From the NCBI GenBank assembly GCA_024234815.1, contig JACKNO010000001.1:1-64000 (forward strand): a stretch of 64,000 bases of DNA, written 5' to 3'. Source of the stretch: Pseudomonadales bacterium (GTDB lineage: Bacteria > Pseudomonadota > Gammaproteobacteria > Pseudomonadales > Halieaceae). This document shows, one piece after another, positions 43,288 through 52,736 of this stretch. The stretch's first letter is position 1. Each line of letters begins with the position of its first letter. The notes under the pieces are model-generated. The model was not told the DNA's origin and searched no databases. It saw only the letters and a list, made by a program, of their open reading frames with translations. The position numbers and the translations under genes were made by a program.

Positions 43288-45438
43288 TTACTCCCTTGGC
43301 AGGGCGTGATAGAACTCGCTGAGAACATCAAAGGCCAGTTTACGATTACCCTGTTCATCCACCAGTCCCTTGCGGTTATAGAACTCCTGAATACCGTTCA
43401 GGGGCCGCAGCGCGGCCCGAAAATCCTTCAAAACCCAGGGTGACATGCCCTGGATCAGCGGGCTGCGCGGCAGCATATCGAGCTGCGCGCGGTAGACCTT
43501 TGCCTGGTATTCCTCGGACCACAGCAGCGCGTCCGGTGAGCGGAACCCCGCCTTGGCGCCGGCGCCAAACTCCGAGATAACCATGGGCTTGCCAAAGCTG
43601 TTGCTGAAGCGCATCCGTGGCATGATGTCCTTCAGCATGACCCGCCGGATATCCGCCTCGCTGGCAGGCAGGTTGGCGGCAAACGCCGCCGAGTAGTACC
43701 AACCGAAGTACTCGTTGTAGCCCACCACGTCGACGATCTCTCCTAGCGGGTCATCCAGCTCAACCAGGATTTCGCCGTCGCTACTTTCTTCGTGCTCAGG
43801 GTTATCGGCAACGGGATCTGGCTCGGCGCTGTCATCAGGCAGCATTCCAGACACGACTTCCTTGCCTATAAATGTCACCAGTCGCGCCTTGTCCGCCAGG
43901 CTGACATCGGAATCCTTGAGCAGCGCGACCATCACATCCTTGGCGACCTCGCGCAGCTCCCGCGCTGGATCGCCGATAAGCGCCGCCCCCAGCAGCCGAC
44001 CGCTGTGATCGATGCGCTTGACCGTAGCCGCCTCGGTTGCCAGGAAAGCTGTGCGCCGCTCGCTTATCGGGGTTTCATTTCCCAGGGACCAGATAACGAC
44101 GGAGGCCCGGTTAAGGTCACGCTGCACCATTTCCGCCATCATGCTGTTTGCCAGTTTCAGGGTGTCCTCGTTGCGCCAGTCGATGGCCCAGTAGACGGGT
44201 ATCTCCGACCACAACAGAAAACCCATCTCGTCGGCCAGGCGGACGGTATGTTCATTGTGCGGATAGTGGGCCAGCCGCACGAAGTTGGCACCGAGCTGCT
44301 TCGCCAGCGCAAACTGCGCTTCTGCATCTGCACGCCCCGTGGCAACACCCGGTCCCAGCACGGTTTCCTCATGCATGCTGATACCGCGTAGAAATACCGG
44401 CTTGCCATTCAGCAAAATCTTGCCGCCGGCACGACGCACAGTGCGAAAGCCAACCTGGTCACTGCTGACATCGTCGCCGGCACTGACCGATACTTCGTAA
44501 AGCCTCGGATCTTCAGGTGACCACAGCTGGGGTTTGGCCTTGACCCGGAATGCCACTCTCCCGTCGGCGTCTGTGATGGCAGTCACAGCGACATCGAGAT
44601 CGACGATGGTCAACGTGACTTCGGTTCCGGCAGCCGCGCCGTCAAGCTGTGCCCAGCCCTGAATCTCGCCGCTCGCCTGGTCATCCAGCCAGACCTGAAA
44701 CTGGCGCACAAAAGTGTCGGGCACGGTGACCAGACTCACATCGCGCGTTAAGCCACCGTACTGCCACCAGTCTGTGCGCCTGGTGGGAACACTGGACAGG
44801 TCCAGGGTATTGTCGACCCTGACCACCAGATCGTTGTCTCCGTCTTTCAGCTGTTCCGTAACCTCGAAGTTGAAAGGCGTGTACCCGCCGCGGTGCTGCC
44901 CCAACACCTGGCCATTCAGGTACACAGTGGTGGTGAAATTTGCGCCGCCGAAGTGCAGGAAGTGGCGCTGGCCGCGTTCCGGTCTCCCGGGGAAGTCGCG
45001 CTGGTACCACACTGAGCCGTCATAAAAGAACAGGCGTTCCTGCTGTGAATTCCAGTCACCGGGAACCTTCAGTTGCTGGCGTTCATCAAAGCTGTACTCG
45101 ATTAACTCCATGCCGGATTGCTGCCTGGCGTTGGCGTAATAGCCATCCCCAAAAATACCTCGCTCGCCTATTCCCAACTTGTCGATAACCACATTCCAGT
45201 TGCCGTTCAGCGAGCGGGCACCGCGGTTGGGAATATTGGTGATCAATGGCGAGGGTTCCGCATAGATAATCGGGGCAGGCGAAAAGATACTGATTTCATG
45301 CGGCTCATCATCTTCCGTTTGCGCCCAGGTCGGCAGTACCGCGATCAGCGGAACAAGCAAGAGACAGCGCCTGAAGAACTTCCACGCGCAACAAGCGCCA
45401 GCCAGGTTTGCGGCGCCACTCCTTCTCAATCCAGCCAT
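43288..45438 (-). CDS. Family 2 glycoside hydrolase (beta-galactosidase/beta-glucuronidase-like), secreted
   Basis: A 716-residue enzyme with signal peptide (FFRRCLLLVPLIAVLPTWAQ), sugar-binding and immunoglobulin-like domains (about 60-340) and a TIM barrel. Acid/base Glu455 is in VIWSLGNETP; nucleophile Glu623 is in MVISEFGAG. KILLNGKPVFLRGISMHEE is the GH2 hallmark at the barrel start. An acidic insertion (about 530-575, DDSAEPDP through ELDDP) interrupts the barrel between the two catalytic glutamates. The ATG at 45438 follows AGGAG and is preferred to the in-frame upstream start. Exo-acting beta-glycosidase or glucuronidase on a periplasmic oligosaccharide is likely. Confidence 0.9.
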   Translation of the reverse strand: MAGLRRSGAANLAGACCAWKFFRRCLLLVPLIAVLPTWAQTEDDEPHEISIFSPAPIIYAEPSPLITNIPNRGARSLNGNWNVVIDKLGIGERGIFGDGYYANARQQSGMELIEYSFDERQQLKVPGDWNSQQERLFFYDGSVWYQRDFPGRPERGQRHFLHFGGANFTTTVYLNGQVLGQHRGGYTPFNFEVTEQLKDGDNDLVVRVDNTLDLSSVPTRRTDWWQYGGLTRDVSLVTVPDTFVRQFQVWLDDQASGEIQGWAQLDGAAAGTEVTLTIVDLDVAVTAITDADGRVAFRVKAKPQLWSPEDPRLYEVSVSAGDDVSSDQVGFRTVRRAGGKILLNGKPVFLRGISMHEETVLGPGVATGRADAEAQFALAKQLGANFVRLAHYPHNEHTVRLADEMGFLLWSEIPVYWAIDWRNEDTLKLANSMMAEMVQRDLNRASVVIWSLGNETPISERRTAFLATEAATVKRIDHSGRLLGAALIGDPARELREVAKDVMVALLKDSDVSLADKARLVTFIGKEVVSGMLPDDSAEPDPVADNPEHEESSDGEILVELDDPLGEIVDVVGYNEYFGWYYSAAFAANLPASEADIRRVMLKDIMPRMRFSNSFGKPMVISEFGAGAKAGFRSPDALLWSEEYQAKVYRAQLDMLPRSPLIQGMSPWVLKDFRAALRPLNGIQEFYNRKGLVDEQGNRKLAFDVLSEFYHALPRE

Positions 45439-45481
45439 TTGGCTTCTCCTGTTATTGTTTCGGCTCTCAATCGGGTGTCCT

Positions 45482-45725
45482 TCAGAAATTGGCACTCACT
45501 GCCATCCCAATGGTGCGCTGGGAATCGCGCGGAATGAGCTGGAGGGTGTCGTCAGTGTCATTCCCCAGCGGGTTCGGCACAATACTCACGGCGACATTGC
45601 GGTCGATTGCGCAGGGTGAGGTTTACCCCGCCAAACTCGTCCACCACCACTGCCTGGGCCTGGAAGTTCTAGAAATCCACCCAGAACGCGGTGGCGTTGA
45701 GCAGTATGCGCCGGTCCAGCCACAC
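45482..45725 (-). pseudogene. Remnant of a TonB-dependent receptor (C-terminal stub)
   Basis: Minus-strand sequence reads VWLDRRILLNATAFWVDF, an in-frame TAG (45669-45671), then NFQAQAVVVDEFGGVNLTLRN; after a frame change it continues VAVSIVPNPLGND and ends SQRTIGMAVSANF-stop, the usual final beta-strand of TonB-dependent receptors. The N-terminal plug and most of the barrel are missing. So an outer-membrane receptor gene that once stood next to the glycosidase has decayed through a nonsense mutation, an indel and a large deletion. Confidence 0.8.
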
Positions 45726-45763
45726 GCCTGGTCTACGGCGCTGAAACGGCGCGGGCCTCGTTC

Positions 45764-46363
45764 TTACATGCACCTGCCCACCACCGCGAGAATGGCGGCC
45801 GTCTCCCACTCCAGCAATTCATTGGAAATCACCTTGTTCTCTATCCGGTGACGCCAGGCGGCGGTATTGATTTCGTAGACAAACAGACTCAACCGCTTCA
45901 ACCTCGGTGTGCTCCATTTCGAGCCCAGCTTGCGCAGCATTCCGGCGAGTCTTTCGGCGAACTTCTGGCGGTGCGCGTTCTCTATCTCCATGAGTTCAGG
46001 GAACAGGTTCAGACCATTTTGAAGTTCCCGGTCGATCTGGTCGCGGGTCTCCTGCCGGTATATTGCCTTGAGCGATTCGGTGAAAAACGCATCCCAGGGC
46101 TGTTCCAGCCGTGCGCGGGTTTCGAACTCATCCATCACTTCTTCAATGGATTGCAGATAGTCGCTGTACAGGGCGACCAGTATCGCTTCCTTGTTGGGAA
46201 AATACTGGTAGATCGAACTCACCGGGATGGAGGCCTGCTCGGCGATACTGTTGGTGGTCACCTCGGCGATGCCACGGGTGCGCAGTACTTCTGCAGTGGC
46301 TTCAAGGATCAGCGAGACACGCTGCTGGGAGCGCCGCTGGGACGGCTTACGGACTTGTGGCAA
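45764..46363 (-). CDS. TetR/AcrR-family transcriptional regulator
   Basis: A 199-residue one-component regulator. The N-terminal helix-turn-helix (about residues 15-60) is clear: SLILEATAEVLRTRGIAEVTTNSIAEQASIPVSSIYQYFPNKEAILVAL in fragments matches TetR_N. The C-terminal ligand-binding domain is not specific. It is divergent from the intact TonB-dependent receptor over 164 bp that contain a palindrome, so local repression of that receptor and of itself is likely. Confidence 0.92.
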   Translation of the reverse strand: MPQVRKPSQRRSQQRVSLILEATAEVLRTRGIAEVTTNSIAEQASIPVSSIYQYFPNKEAILVALYSDYLQSIEEVMDEFETRARLEQPWDAFFTESLKAIYRQETRDQIDRELQNGLNLFPELMEIENAHRQKFAERLAGMLRKLGSKWSTPRLKRLSLFVYEINTAAWRHRIENKVISNELLEWETAAILAVVGRCM

Positions 46364-46441
46364 TGATCTGTACCCTCTTTGTTATTTCTGGAGAACCTGT
46401 CGACGAGGCTAGCGCAACTTGTCGAGTATGGCTAACATGAG

Positions 46442-46457
46442 TTAAAGTTCACTTTTA
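46442..46457. promoter_or_regulatory. Candidate TetR operator palindrome
   Basis: TTAAAGT-TC-ACTTTTA is a near-perfect palindrome (six of seven pairs) in the divergent promoter region between the TetR gene and the receptor gene, of a size typical for TetR-family half-site pairs. Confidence 0.35.
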
Positions 46458-46527
46458 GGCAATAGATTCGGGCCGCTATTGCTCGAAGAATAACTCTTTG
46501 ACCTCCACCCCCCCCAGGAAATCCTCT

Positions 46528-48819
46528 ATGAGAACTCCCCTACCCGCCACCCTGGTCTCCGCCTCTTTGCTTGCCGTCGCCGTATCTGCCCAGGGACAAG
46601 CCACCCTGGAGGAGGTCGTGGTAACCGCGCAAAAGCGCACGGAGAGCCTGCAGGACGTATCCATCGCCATAGCCGCCTTTGGTGAGAAGGAGTTGCGCAA
46701 TCTCTCAATTACCAATCTTGAAAACCTTACCCAGTCGGTAAGCGGCGTGGAGTTGTTCGACGAACGCGGCTCCGGGCAGCCTACCTGGGTTATTCGCGGT
46801 GTGGGCCTGGCCGACTTCAATGCCAACAACACACCTACGGCGGCAATTTACTTCGATGAGTTCTACCTCACCTCCAACGTGATGGGTGGCATAGGTATGT
46901 ACGATATCTCCCGCGTGGAGGTTCTCAAAGGTCCCCAGGGCGGTCTTTATGGCCGCAACACCAGCGGTGGCGCCGTCCGGGTAATGTCGGTGCGGCCCGA
47001 CCTGGACCAGGGTTTGAATGGCTACATCCAGGGCAGCTATGGCCGCTGGGATCGCTCCATTGCCGAGGGTGCGGTGGGTGGGAAAATCACCGACAACCTG
47101 GCTTTTCGGCTGTCGGGCATGACCGACCAGAACGGCGGTTGGCAGGACACCCTGGCCACAGCGGGCGACGATGACTACGGCGACCGCGATTTCAGCTCCG
47201 GCCGCGCCCAGTTGCTGTTCCAGCCCACCGACAAACTGGAGTTTTTGCTCAAGATCGATGGGGGCGAGGACAAGTCTGAAACCACCCTGGCATATTCCCG
47301 GGCATTGCTTGACCCCTCCGGCAGCGGCGATTACTGCGCCAGCGCCCTGGCCGGAACACTCAACCAGAAGGATTGCCTGACTCTCGCAAACCTCACCAGT
47401 CTTTACGCCCTGACCCCGGGGGATGCCGGCCCTCTGGCGTCATCACAAAAGCGCGACGGCAGTGTCGTATTGTCCAATCCCATCAACAAACTGGATAATT
47501 CCTGGGCCGGCGCAAACCTCCAGGTGAACTGGGATCTCGACTTCGCCATGCTGACGTCAATCAGCGGCTACCTCGATTACGACAACAAGCAGGTATACGA
47601 TTACGACGGCTCACCGCTGGTGCTGTTTGAAGAAGATGGCAAAGCGGAGCTGTCCGTCTGGTCCCAGGAATTCCGCCTGGTTTCCCAGAGCGACGGGCCG
47701 CTGAACTGGTTGGCTGGCGCGGCCTATGCCGAAGACGAAGACAAGGAACATCGTTTCGGCAACACCCTGGACAACATCTTTGTGTTCCCCAGCCTGACCG
47801 AGAGGGGATTCACCCAGGATAACGAGTACTGGTCGGTATACGGCCAGCTGGAATACGACCTGACCAGTGAGTGGACCGCGCATGGTTCGCTGCGCTACTC
47901 GGACGAGAACAAAACCTACAAGGACGGTTACACCCAGGACCTGGTCGGCGGCTTCTACTACTACGAGGACGTCCGCAAGTCTTACGAGTTACAGGAGAAC
48001 TGGTCCGGAGACGCGGGTATCGACTGGTCACCTGACGATAACCTGATGCTGTACGGGCGCATTACCCGCGGTTACAAGACAGGCGGCTTCCCGGGCGGCT
48101 TCGCCTTCAGTCCCGAGGAGTTAAACCCCTACGACGAGGAGACCGTCTGGTCCTATGAGGTGGGCTTCAAGTCGACCTGGCTGGACAACACACTCAGGCT
48201 CAATGGTGCCACCTTCTATTACGACTACCAGGACGTGCAGGGCTATACCCAGCGCCTGAGCGAGGAAACCGGCACAGTAGTATCCGCCCTGGGCAACCTC
48301 GGTGACGCCGAGCATATCGGCGCCGAGATGGAAATGGAATGGCTGCCCAACGCACTGCCAGGCCTGTCACTGCAGGGCTCCGTCGCCTGGCTGAGCGCGG
48401 AGTACAAATCCAGTGAGTTCGCCCTGGATCCCAACGATGTTGCTGTAGACCTGGATGGCTATACCCGCCCCTACGCTCCAGAGTGGAGCGCCTACCTGCA
48501 GTCCAGGTACGAATGGCAGTTAAGCAGTTCCCTGGGCGCAGGAGTGCAACTCAACTACAGCTGGCGGGATGACATCTACGGCGAGGAAATGGCCATAACT
48601 CCACTGTCCTATGCAGCCTATAATGTCAACAGCTTCGGCATTCTCAATGCCAGGGCCTGGGTCGGCACGATGGACGGTGAATGGCAAGTGGCCCTGATTG
48701 GCAAGAACCTGACCGAGTCCGAGTACTGGACCAGCGCTACCGGGGACGATCTTGGGAGTTTTGTCAGCACCCCCGGCCAGGAGATGAGCTATGCCATAGA
48801 GGCCAGCTACACCTGGTAG
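46528..48819 (+). CDS. TonB-dependent outer-membrane receptor
   Basis: About 763 residues: signal peptide (TLVSASLLAVAVSAQGQA), an N-terminal TonB-box-like LEEVVVTAQKR, plug domain (about 30-160, with RVEVLKGPQGGLYGRNTSGGAV), and a 22-strand barrel ending in the aromatic strand EMSYAIEASYTW. The ATG at 46528 follows AGGA at suitable spacing. Substrate unknown: the TetR/sulfatase/glycosidase context suggests an oligosaccharide, but IROMP-style receptors of this subfamily (VVTAQKR... SVSGVELF) also take up steroids, aromatics or siderophores. A terminator follows. Confidence 0.93.
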   Translation: MRTPLPATLVSASLLAVAVSAQGQATLEEVVVTAQKRTESLQDVSIAIAAFGEKELRNLSITNLENLTQSVSGVELFDERGSGQPTWVIRGVGLADFNANNTPTAAIYFDEFYLTSNVMGGIGMYDISRVEVLKGPQGGLYGRNTSGGAVRVMSVRPDLDQGLNGYIQGSYGRWDRSIAEGAVGGKITDNLAFRLSGMTDQNGGWQDTLATAGDDDYGDRDFSSGRAQLLFQPTDKLEFLLKIDGGEDKSETTLAYSRALLDPSGSGDYCASALAGTLNQKDCLTLANLTSLYALTPGDAGPLASSQKRDGSVVLSNPINKLDNSWAGANLQVNWDLDFAMLTSISGYLDYDNKQVYDYDGSPLVLFEEDGKAELSVWSQEFRLVSQSDGPLNWLAGAAYAEDEDKEHRFGNTLDNIFVFPSLTERGFTQDNEYWSVYGQLEYDLTSEWTAHGSLRYSDENKTYKDGYTQDLVGGFYYYEDVRKSYELQENWSGDAGIDWSPDDNLMLYGRITRGYKTGGFPGGFAFSPEELNPYDEETVWSYEVGFKSTWLDNTLRLNGATFYYDYQDVQGYTQRLSEETGTVVSALGNLGDAEHIGAEMEMEWLPNALPGLSLQGSVAWLSAEYKSSEFALDPNDVAVDLDGYTRPYAPEWSAYLQSRYEWQLSSSLGAGVQLNYSWRDDIYGEEMAITPLSYAAYNVNSFGILNARAWVGTMDGEWQVALIGKNLTESEYWTSATGDDLGSFVSTPGQEMSYAIEASYTW

Positions 48820-48842
48820 GAAGGCATATACAGTAAGAACTG

Positions 48843-48866
48843 ACGACCGCCGCTGGCGGTCGTTTT
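48843..48866 (+). terminator. Rho-independent terminator after TonB-dependent receptor
   Basis: ACGACCGCC and GGCGGTCGT form a perfect 9-bp stem with a GCT loop (48843-48863), followed by TTTTGTTT. It lies between the convergent receptor and serine-hydrolase genes. Confidence 0.92.
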
Positions 48867-48869
48867 GTT

Positions 48870-50204
48870 TCAGGGCCGCTGCATCAGGTGTTCGGCAATG
48901 CTGTGCCAGATCAGCGGGCCGTTTACCTCGTTGGCCTCACTCTCTGCCTCGGGGTGGGAAGACTGCTTGACGATGACCATTTCTGCGACCGGATCTATGT
49001 AAATAAACTGGCCGAAGACGCCGATGGCGCTGACCGGCTTGTGGGGGGTGTTAAACGTCCACCACTGGTCGTGGTAGGCGTAGCCGATCTGCTCGTACCA
49101 GGGGTCCTGGTAATAGCGGTTGAAAGGTTCGCGATTGCCCGCCTGCAGAATGCGCTCGGCGATGGCCTGAGGCAGTATCTGCTGGCCGTTATACTTGCCT
49201 TTTTGCAGGATCATCTGGCCAAAGCGCGCCGCGTCGGCAGCCGTGATATTGAGCCCCCCTCCGCCCATCTCCTCACCTTTGGTATTCAGCCACATGTAGC
49301 CGTCCCGTTCGACGCCCAGCCGCTGCCAGATCCGCTCCTGCAGTTGCAGGCTGATCGATTTGCCACTGACCCTGGTGGTGAGCCAGCCCAGCGCGTCCGT
49401 ATTCGGTGTGACATAGAGAAAAGCATCACCGTGCGGTCGTTCAGCCTTGACCAGGCTGGGCAGGTATTCATAGATGCTGTCCGCGCCTTCATAGCCAGCG
49501 GGCGGGGTGGAAATGCCGAATACATAGCCATACTTCCAGACATCGGCATTGGGGTCGGCATATTCCTCGCTGAACTCGATGCTGGTGGTCATATCCAGCA
49601 CCTGCTGGACGGTGGCGTCACCGAAGGCGCTGCCTTTGAGTTCCGGCAGGTAGTGTTGCATGGTTTGCGCGGGGTCGATGGCGCCCTCCTCTATCAGCAG
49701 GAGCGCCAGCGTGCCGATAAAGGACTTTGTAGCGGAAAACATCTGGTGTTGAGAGAGTCTTGCCATGCCGTTGAAGTAACGCTCGTAGACCAGTTCTCCA
49801 CGGTGCAATACCAGGAAGGAGTCGGTTACCGATTCATCCAGCCAGGTGTCCAGATCAACCGTTCTGCCCGAGGGCAGGCTGAACTTGAGTTCGTCGAGGT
49901 CCACCGGGCTCGCAGCCAGGCTGGAGACGGGGCCGTCGCCGCGATAGATATCCCGGGTGGGCTGCAATTCGCGAATATGCTGGAAAGCCCAGCGGCTGTA
50001 GGGATATTCCAACATATTGTTGCGGTTAACCCGCTTGTCGGGCGCGGGCGGAAATCCCTGCATAAGCCCCAGGCTGGCCGCGGTAACCGGAGCCGCCCCG
50101 GGTGCCGCCTGCAGCGAGCCGCATAGCAGCGAAATGCTGGCGGCGAGCGCAGCACAGGTGGTTTTAAAGAACGTGCGCCGGTGGAAAGTTGACCCGGATA
50201 CCAT
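48870..50204 (-). CDS. Serine hydrolase, beta-lactamase class C/6-aminohexanoate-dimer-hydrolase type, Tat signal
   Basis: About 444 residues. The N-terminus has a twin-arginine motif HRRTFFKT and hydrophobic stretch, suggesting Tat export. The catalytic SxxK is in FSATKSF (Ser157, Lys160); DMTTSIEFSEEY, YVTPNTDALGW (Tyr of YxN-like motif) and IGVFGQFIYIDP follow the NylB/EstB pattern. Such enzymes hydrolyse esters, amides or oligomers. The ATG at 50204 has AGAGG upstream; the longer open frame starts in AT-rich promoter-like DNA and is not supported. Substrate unknown. Confidence 0.87.
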   Translation of the reverse strand: MVSGSTFHRRTFFKTTCAALAASISLLCGSLQAAPGAAPVTAASLGLMQGFPPAPDKRVNRNNMLEYPYSRWAFQHIRELQPTRDIYRGDGPVSSLAASPVDLDELKFSLPSGRTVDLDTWLDESVTDSFLVLHRGELVYERYFNGMARLSQHQMFSATKSFIGTLALLLIEEGAIDPAQTMQHYLPELKGSAFGDATVQQVLDMTTSIEFSEEYADPNADVWKYGYVFGISTPPAGYEGADSIYEYLPSLVKAERPHGDAFLYVTPNTDALGWLTTRVSGKSISLQLQERIWQRLGVERDGYMWLNTKGEEMGGGGLNITAADAARFGQMILQKGKYNGQQILPQAIAERILQAGNREPFNRYYQDPWYEQIGYAYHDQWWTFNTPHKPVSAIGVFGQFIYIDPVAEMVIVKQSSHPEAESEANEVNGPLIWHSIAEHLMQRP

Positions 50205-50497
50205 CGCTAATGCCTCTCGTGATTGTTTTTCTGGACCGCAGGGCCTTCCGACCCCGCACACTAAAATGAATATATATTCATATTGAGGCAAGCGCAATCG
50301 AGATGCCCGGGCGCTGCAAAAGAATGCAGATACTGGCGCGGGACAGCAGGGGGCAGCATAAACACCAGACATCGCGCCGCCTGTCGTACCGTGACCAGCA
50401 ATGTGACGATTCGGAGTGGAACCCCGGAGCAAGCGCGGCAGGGACAATGCCGGCTGGCTCCAGAGTTCTCGATGATCCGGTGACTCGGGAGGACGTG

Positions 50498-51595
50498 TCA
50501 GGCCCGGTCAAGCGGCTGAACATCACTCTCAAAGTATCCATGAAACTTTTCAGGCAGGCGGTGGTAGTCCAGGTGCGCCGTGGAATGCGACCCGCCGCGT
50601 GCATCATAGGTATTCCAGAACAGTACCTGCTGGCCAGCAAGCCGGCCAAGCCGTAAATCCTCAAGCAGGGCGGCGACGCATTTCCCCGTGTAGCAGCCCT
50701 CAATTTTCAAGCCGGTTGCATCTTCCAGGCGCTGTTTCGCTTTCATGCCCGCCTGGGTATACAGCCCGTATTCGGTGCCAAAAAAATCATGCCGCAGCTC
50801 GAGGGCGCACTCTTCAAAGCGGAGTGCCGGAATACTGTTGTCAGCATTACACAGCAGGGTGTTTGCGCAGTCAAACAGCTTCCTGGCTTTGGAAACGGAC
50901 GAAAAACCCGCGTCCGTCACCGCGACGGCGCATATTTTTGTTTTCAGTCCCAGTATATTGCAACCCAGCGCCAGGCCGACGCAGGAGCCCAGGGTTCCAC
51001 AGGCGATGTATATGACGTCCGGCGCCCGCAGCAGGCCAGCCTGCACCTGGTCGTGTAGTTCAAATGCCGCGTTGACATAACCGAGCAGACCGACAGGTGA
51101 ACTACCCCCCGGCATTATCAGGTAAGGCAGGCTTTCTCCCCGCACCAGAAACGAGGTCATGGCCAGTATCGCACCGGCCTTCAGGCCAGGCATTGACTCG
51201 AAGTGTTGCAGCTTCGCGTTGGTTTCCAATGAGCGCAGCAGGTTGTTCCGTACCGCATATGAGTTGGGCTGCCGTATGAGCAGCGAATGCGGCGTCAGGC
51301 CGAGCTTTTGCGCGTATATCGCGGTTGCCAGCGCGTGGTTGGAGCCGGCGCCGCCAAAAGTCAGGACACTGGTTTTTCCCCCTGCCTGCGCAGCCCCCAG
51401 TAGAAACTCGAGCTTCCTGACTTTATTGCCGCCGTAGGGCGTCCCGGAAACCCCGTCATGCTTGATGGTGATTCCCGCGCAATGCCGACTCACATCCAGT
51501 TTGGACCCATCCAGGACAGGCGTTGGATATGACCCCAGAGCCGTAAAAGACAGCGTGTCCCCAAGCAGAGGGTATCTTTCGAATAGCGGAATCAT
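50498..51595 (-). CDS. 1-aminocyclopropane-1-carboxylate deaminase/D-cysteine desulfhydrase family
   Basis: A 365-residue fold-type II PLP enzyme. IKHDGVSGTPYGGNKVRKLEFLLGAA carries the Schiff-base lysine, and TFGGAGSNHALATAIYA the substrate loop; IACGTLGSCVGLALG is the phosphate-binding glycine region. Members cleave ACC, D-cysteine or related substrates to ammonia and a keto acid; the exact one is not readable. Its 25-residue N-terminal lead (PLLGDTLSFTALG) is normal. Not clearly in an operon with its neighbours. Confidence 0.85.
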   Translation of the reverse strand: MIPLFERYPLLGDTLSFTALGSYPTPVLDGSKLDVSRHCAGITIKHDGVSGTPYGGNKVRKLEFLLGAAQAGGKTSVLTFGGAGSNHALATAIYAQKLGLTPHSLLIRQPNSYAVRNNLLRSLETNAKLQHFESMPGLKAGAILAMTSFLVRGESLPYLIMPGGSSPVGLLGYVNAAFELHDQVQAGLLRAPDVIYIACGTLGSCVGLALGCNILGLKTKICAVAVTDAGFSSVSKARKLFDCANTLLCNADNSIPALRFEECALELRHDFFGTEYGLYTQAGMKAKQRLEDATGLKIEGCYTGKCVAALLEDLRLGRLAGQQVLFWNTYDARGGSHSTAHLDYHRLPEKFHGYFESDVQPLDRA

Positions 51596-51773
51596 TCCGT
51601 TTCTAATTTACCGATTACAGTTCCTCCGACCAGAATATATCGTTTGGATCACGCAATGCTATAGCGCCCATCCCACAGCGGCGAACGCAGACCGAATTGC
51701 GTCCGCCCAATGCATTCCGGTAATCGCGCTCCGGATGAAAGCGCCGCGCGACAGTAGACGTCGCCCGGGTTCC

Positions 51774-52736
51774 CTACGCGGCCCGGGGCAGCGCCGCAAG
51801 GACCTGCGCTACGGATGGCGCTCTATTGAGCACGATGGTCGCATCCTTGCGAACATGATTGAGCAGCATTTCGTTGCGGATCATCTCCTCTGTTACGGAA
51901 CCATCCTCTACACATTCCCGCAGCAGTGCAAAAAAGAGATTCTCCTGGTTTTTGTCCGGATGGGTTTTATAGTGTCCGAGCAACGCGTAGTCACCGAAAA
52001 GCTTGCGACGCAGATGCAGCAACCATCCAAGAGGAGGGAATACATCCAGTTTGTCAGCTGGCACGAAATCTATCGGCAGCCCCGCCTTCCAGGGCTGGGT
52101 CCAGCGTTTGGTAGTATGCAACATCCGGGTATCCCCGTTCAGAACATCCAGATCGTTCCAGCGGTCTTCCAGCAGGCCAATGGTGCCGCGATCTTCATAC
52201 ATCAGGGTGATCCATTGCTTGTAATCGCGCTGTCCGGAAAACATTTCATTGAACTGCCGCTCAACATTCCAGTGCCTGAGTTTGGCGCAATCGAGCAGCA
52301 TGACACTGGATGCGAGCTTGCCATTGATATCACGGCTTATTTTGCTGCGCGGGCGACACATAATAGCCTTGCCCTGCATGTCCCGAGACAGTAAATCCCA
52401 TACGTCGCCAACAGCGAACACATCGGGGTCTATCACTACCGCCCTGCCCTGGTAGTTCATCAACTCCGGTGGCATGAATCTGAGCGGCGTGAACGACTGC
52501 AGATCGTTCATTCGCCACTTGCGCTTGACGCCATTGCGCAGAAACATATCCCCTTCCCTGGCGAACAGGAAAGGGTGATCCCTGGTTTCGATAAACCTGA
52601 CATCGAACTTGTCATTGTTCGTGGAGAAGTAGCGCAGGGATTTCTCTCCCACATGAGCACCCAGAATCTGTTTGTGGTTAACATGGATAAACACGCATGG
52701 TTTAACCTGTTTTTGCTCTGCTACTTCCTTACTCAT
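51774..52736 (-). CDS. Glycosyltransferase-like protein (GT-A fold suggested), orphan
   Basis: About 320 residues, cytoplasmic, no signal. VKPCVFIHVNHKQILGAHVGEKSL at the start and YQGRAVVIDPDVFAVGDVWDLLSRDMQG in the middle resemble the nucleotide-sugar-binding core of GT8/GT-A proteins, with DPD as a possible DxD metal motif, but I cannot name the family with certainty. The first ATG (52748) is followed four codons later by another, preceded by GAGG; I use the second. No glycan-synthesis neighbours, so the acceptor is unknown. Confidence 0.5.
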   Translation of the reverse strand: MSKEVAEQKQVKPCVFIHVNHKQILGAHVGEKSLRYFSTNNDKFDVRFIETRDHPFLFAREGDMFLRNGVKRKWRMNDLQSFTPLRFMPPELMNYQGRAVVIDPDVFAVGDVWDLLSRDMQGKAIMCRPRSKISRDINGKLASSVMLLDCAKLRHWNVERQFNEMFSGQRDYKQWITLMYEDRGTIGLLEDRWNDLDVLNGDTRMLHTTKRWTQPWKAGLPIDFVPADKLDVFPPLGWLLHLRRKLFGDYALLGHYKTHPDKNQENLFFALLRECVEDGSVTEEMIRNEMLLNHVRKDATIVLNRAPSVAQVLAALPRAA

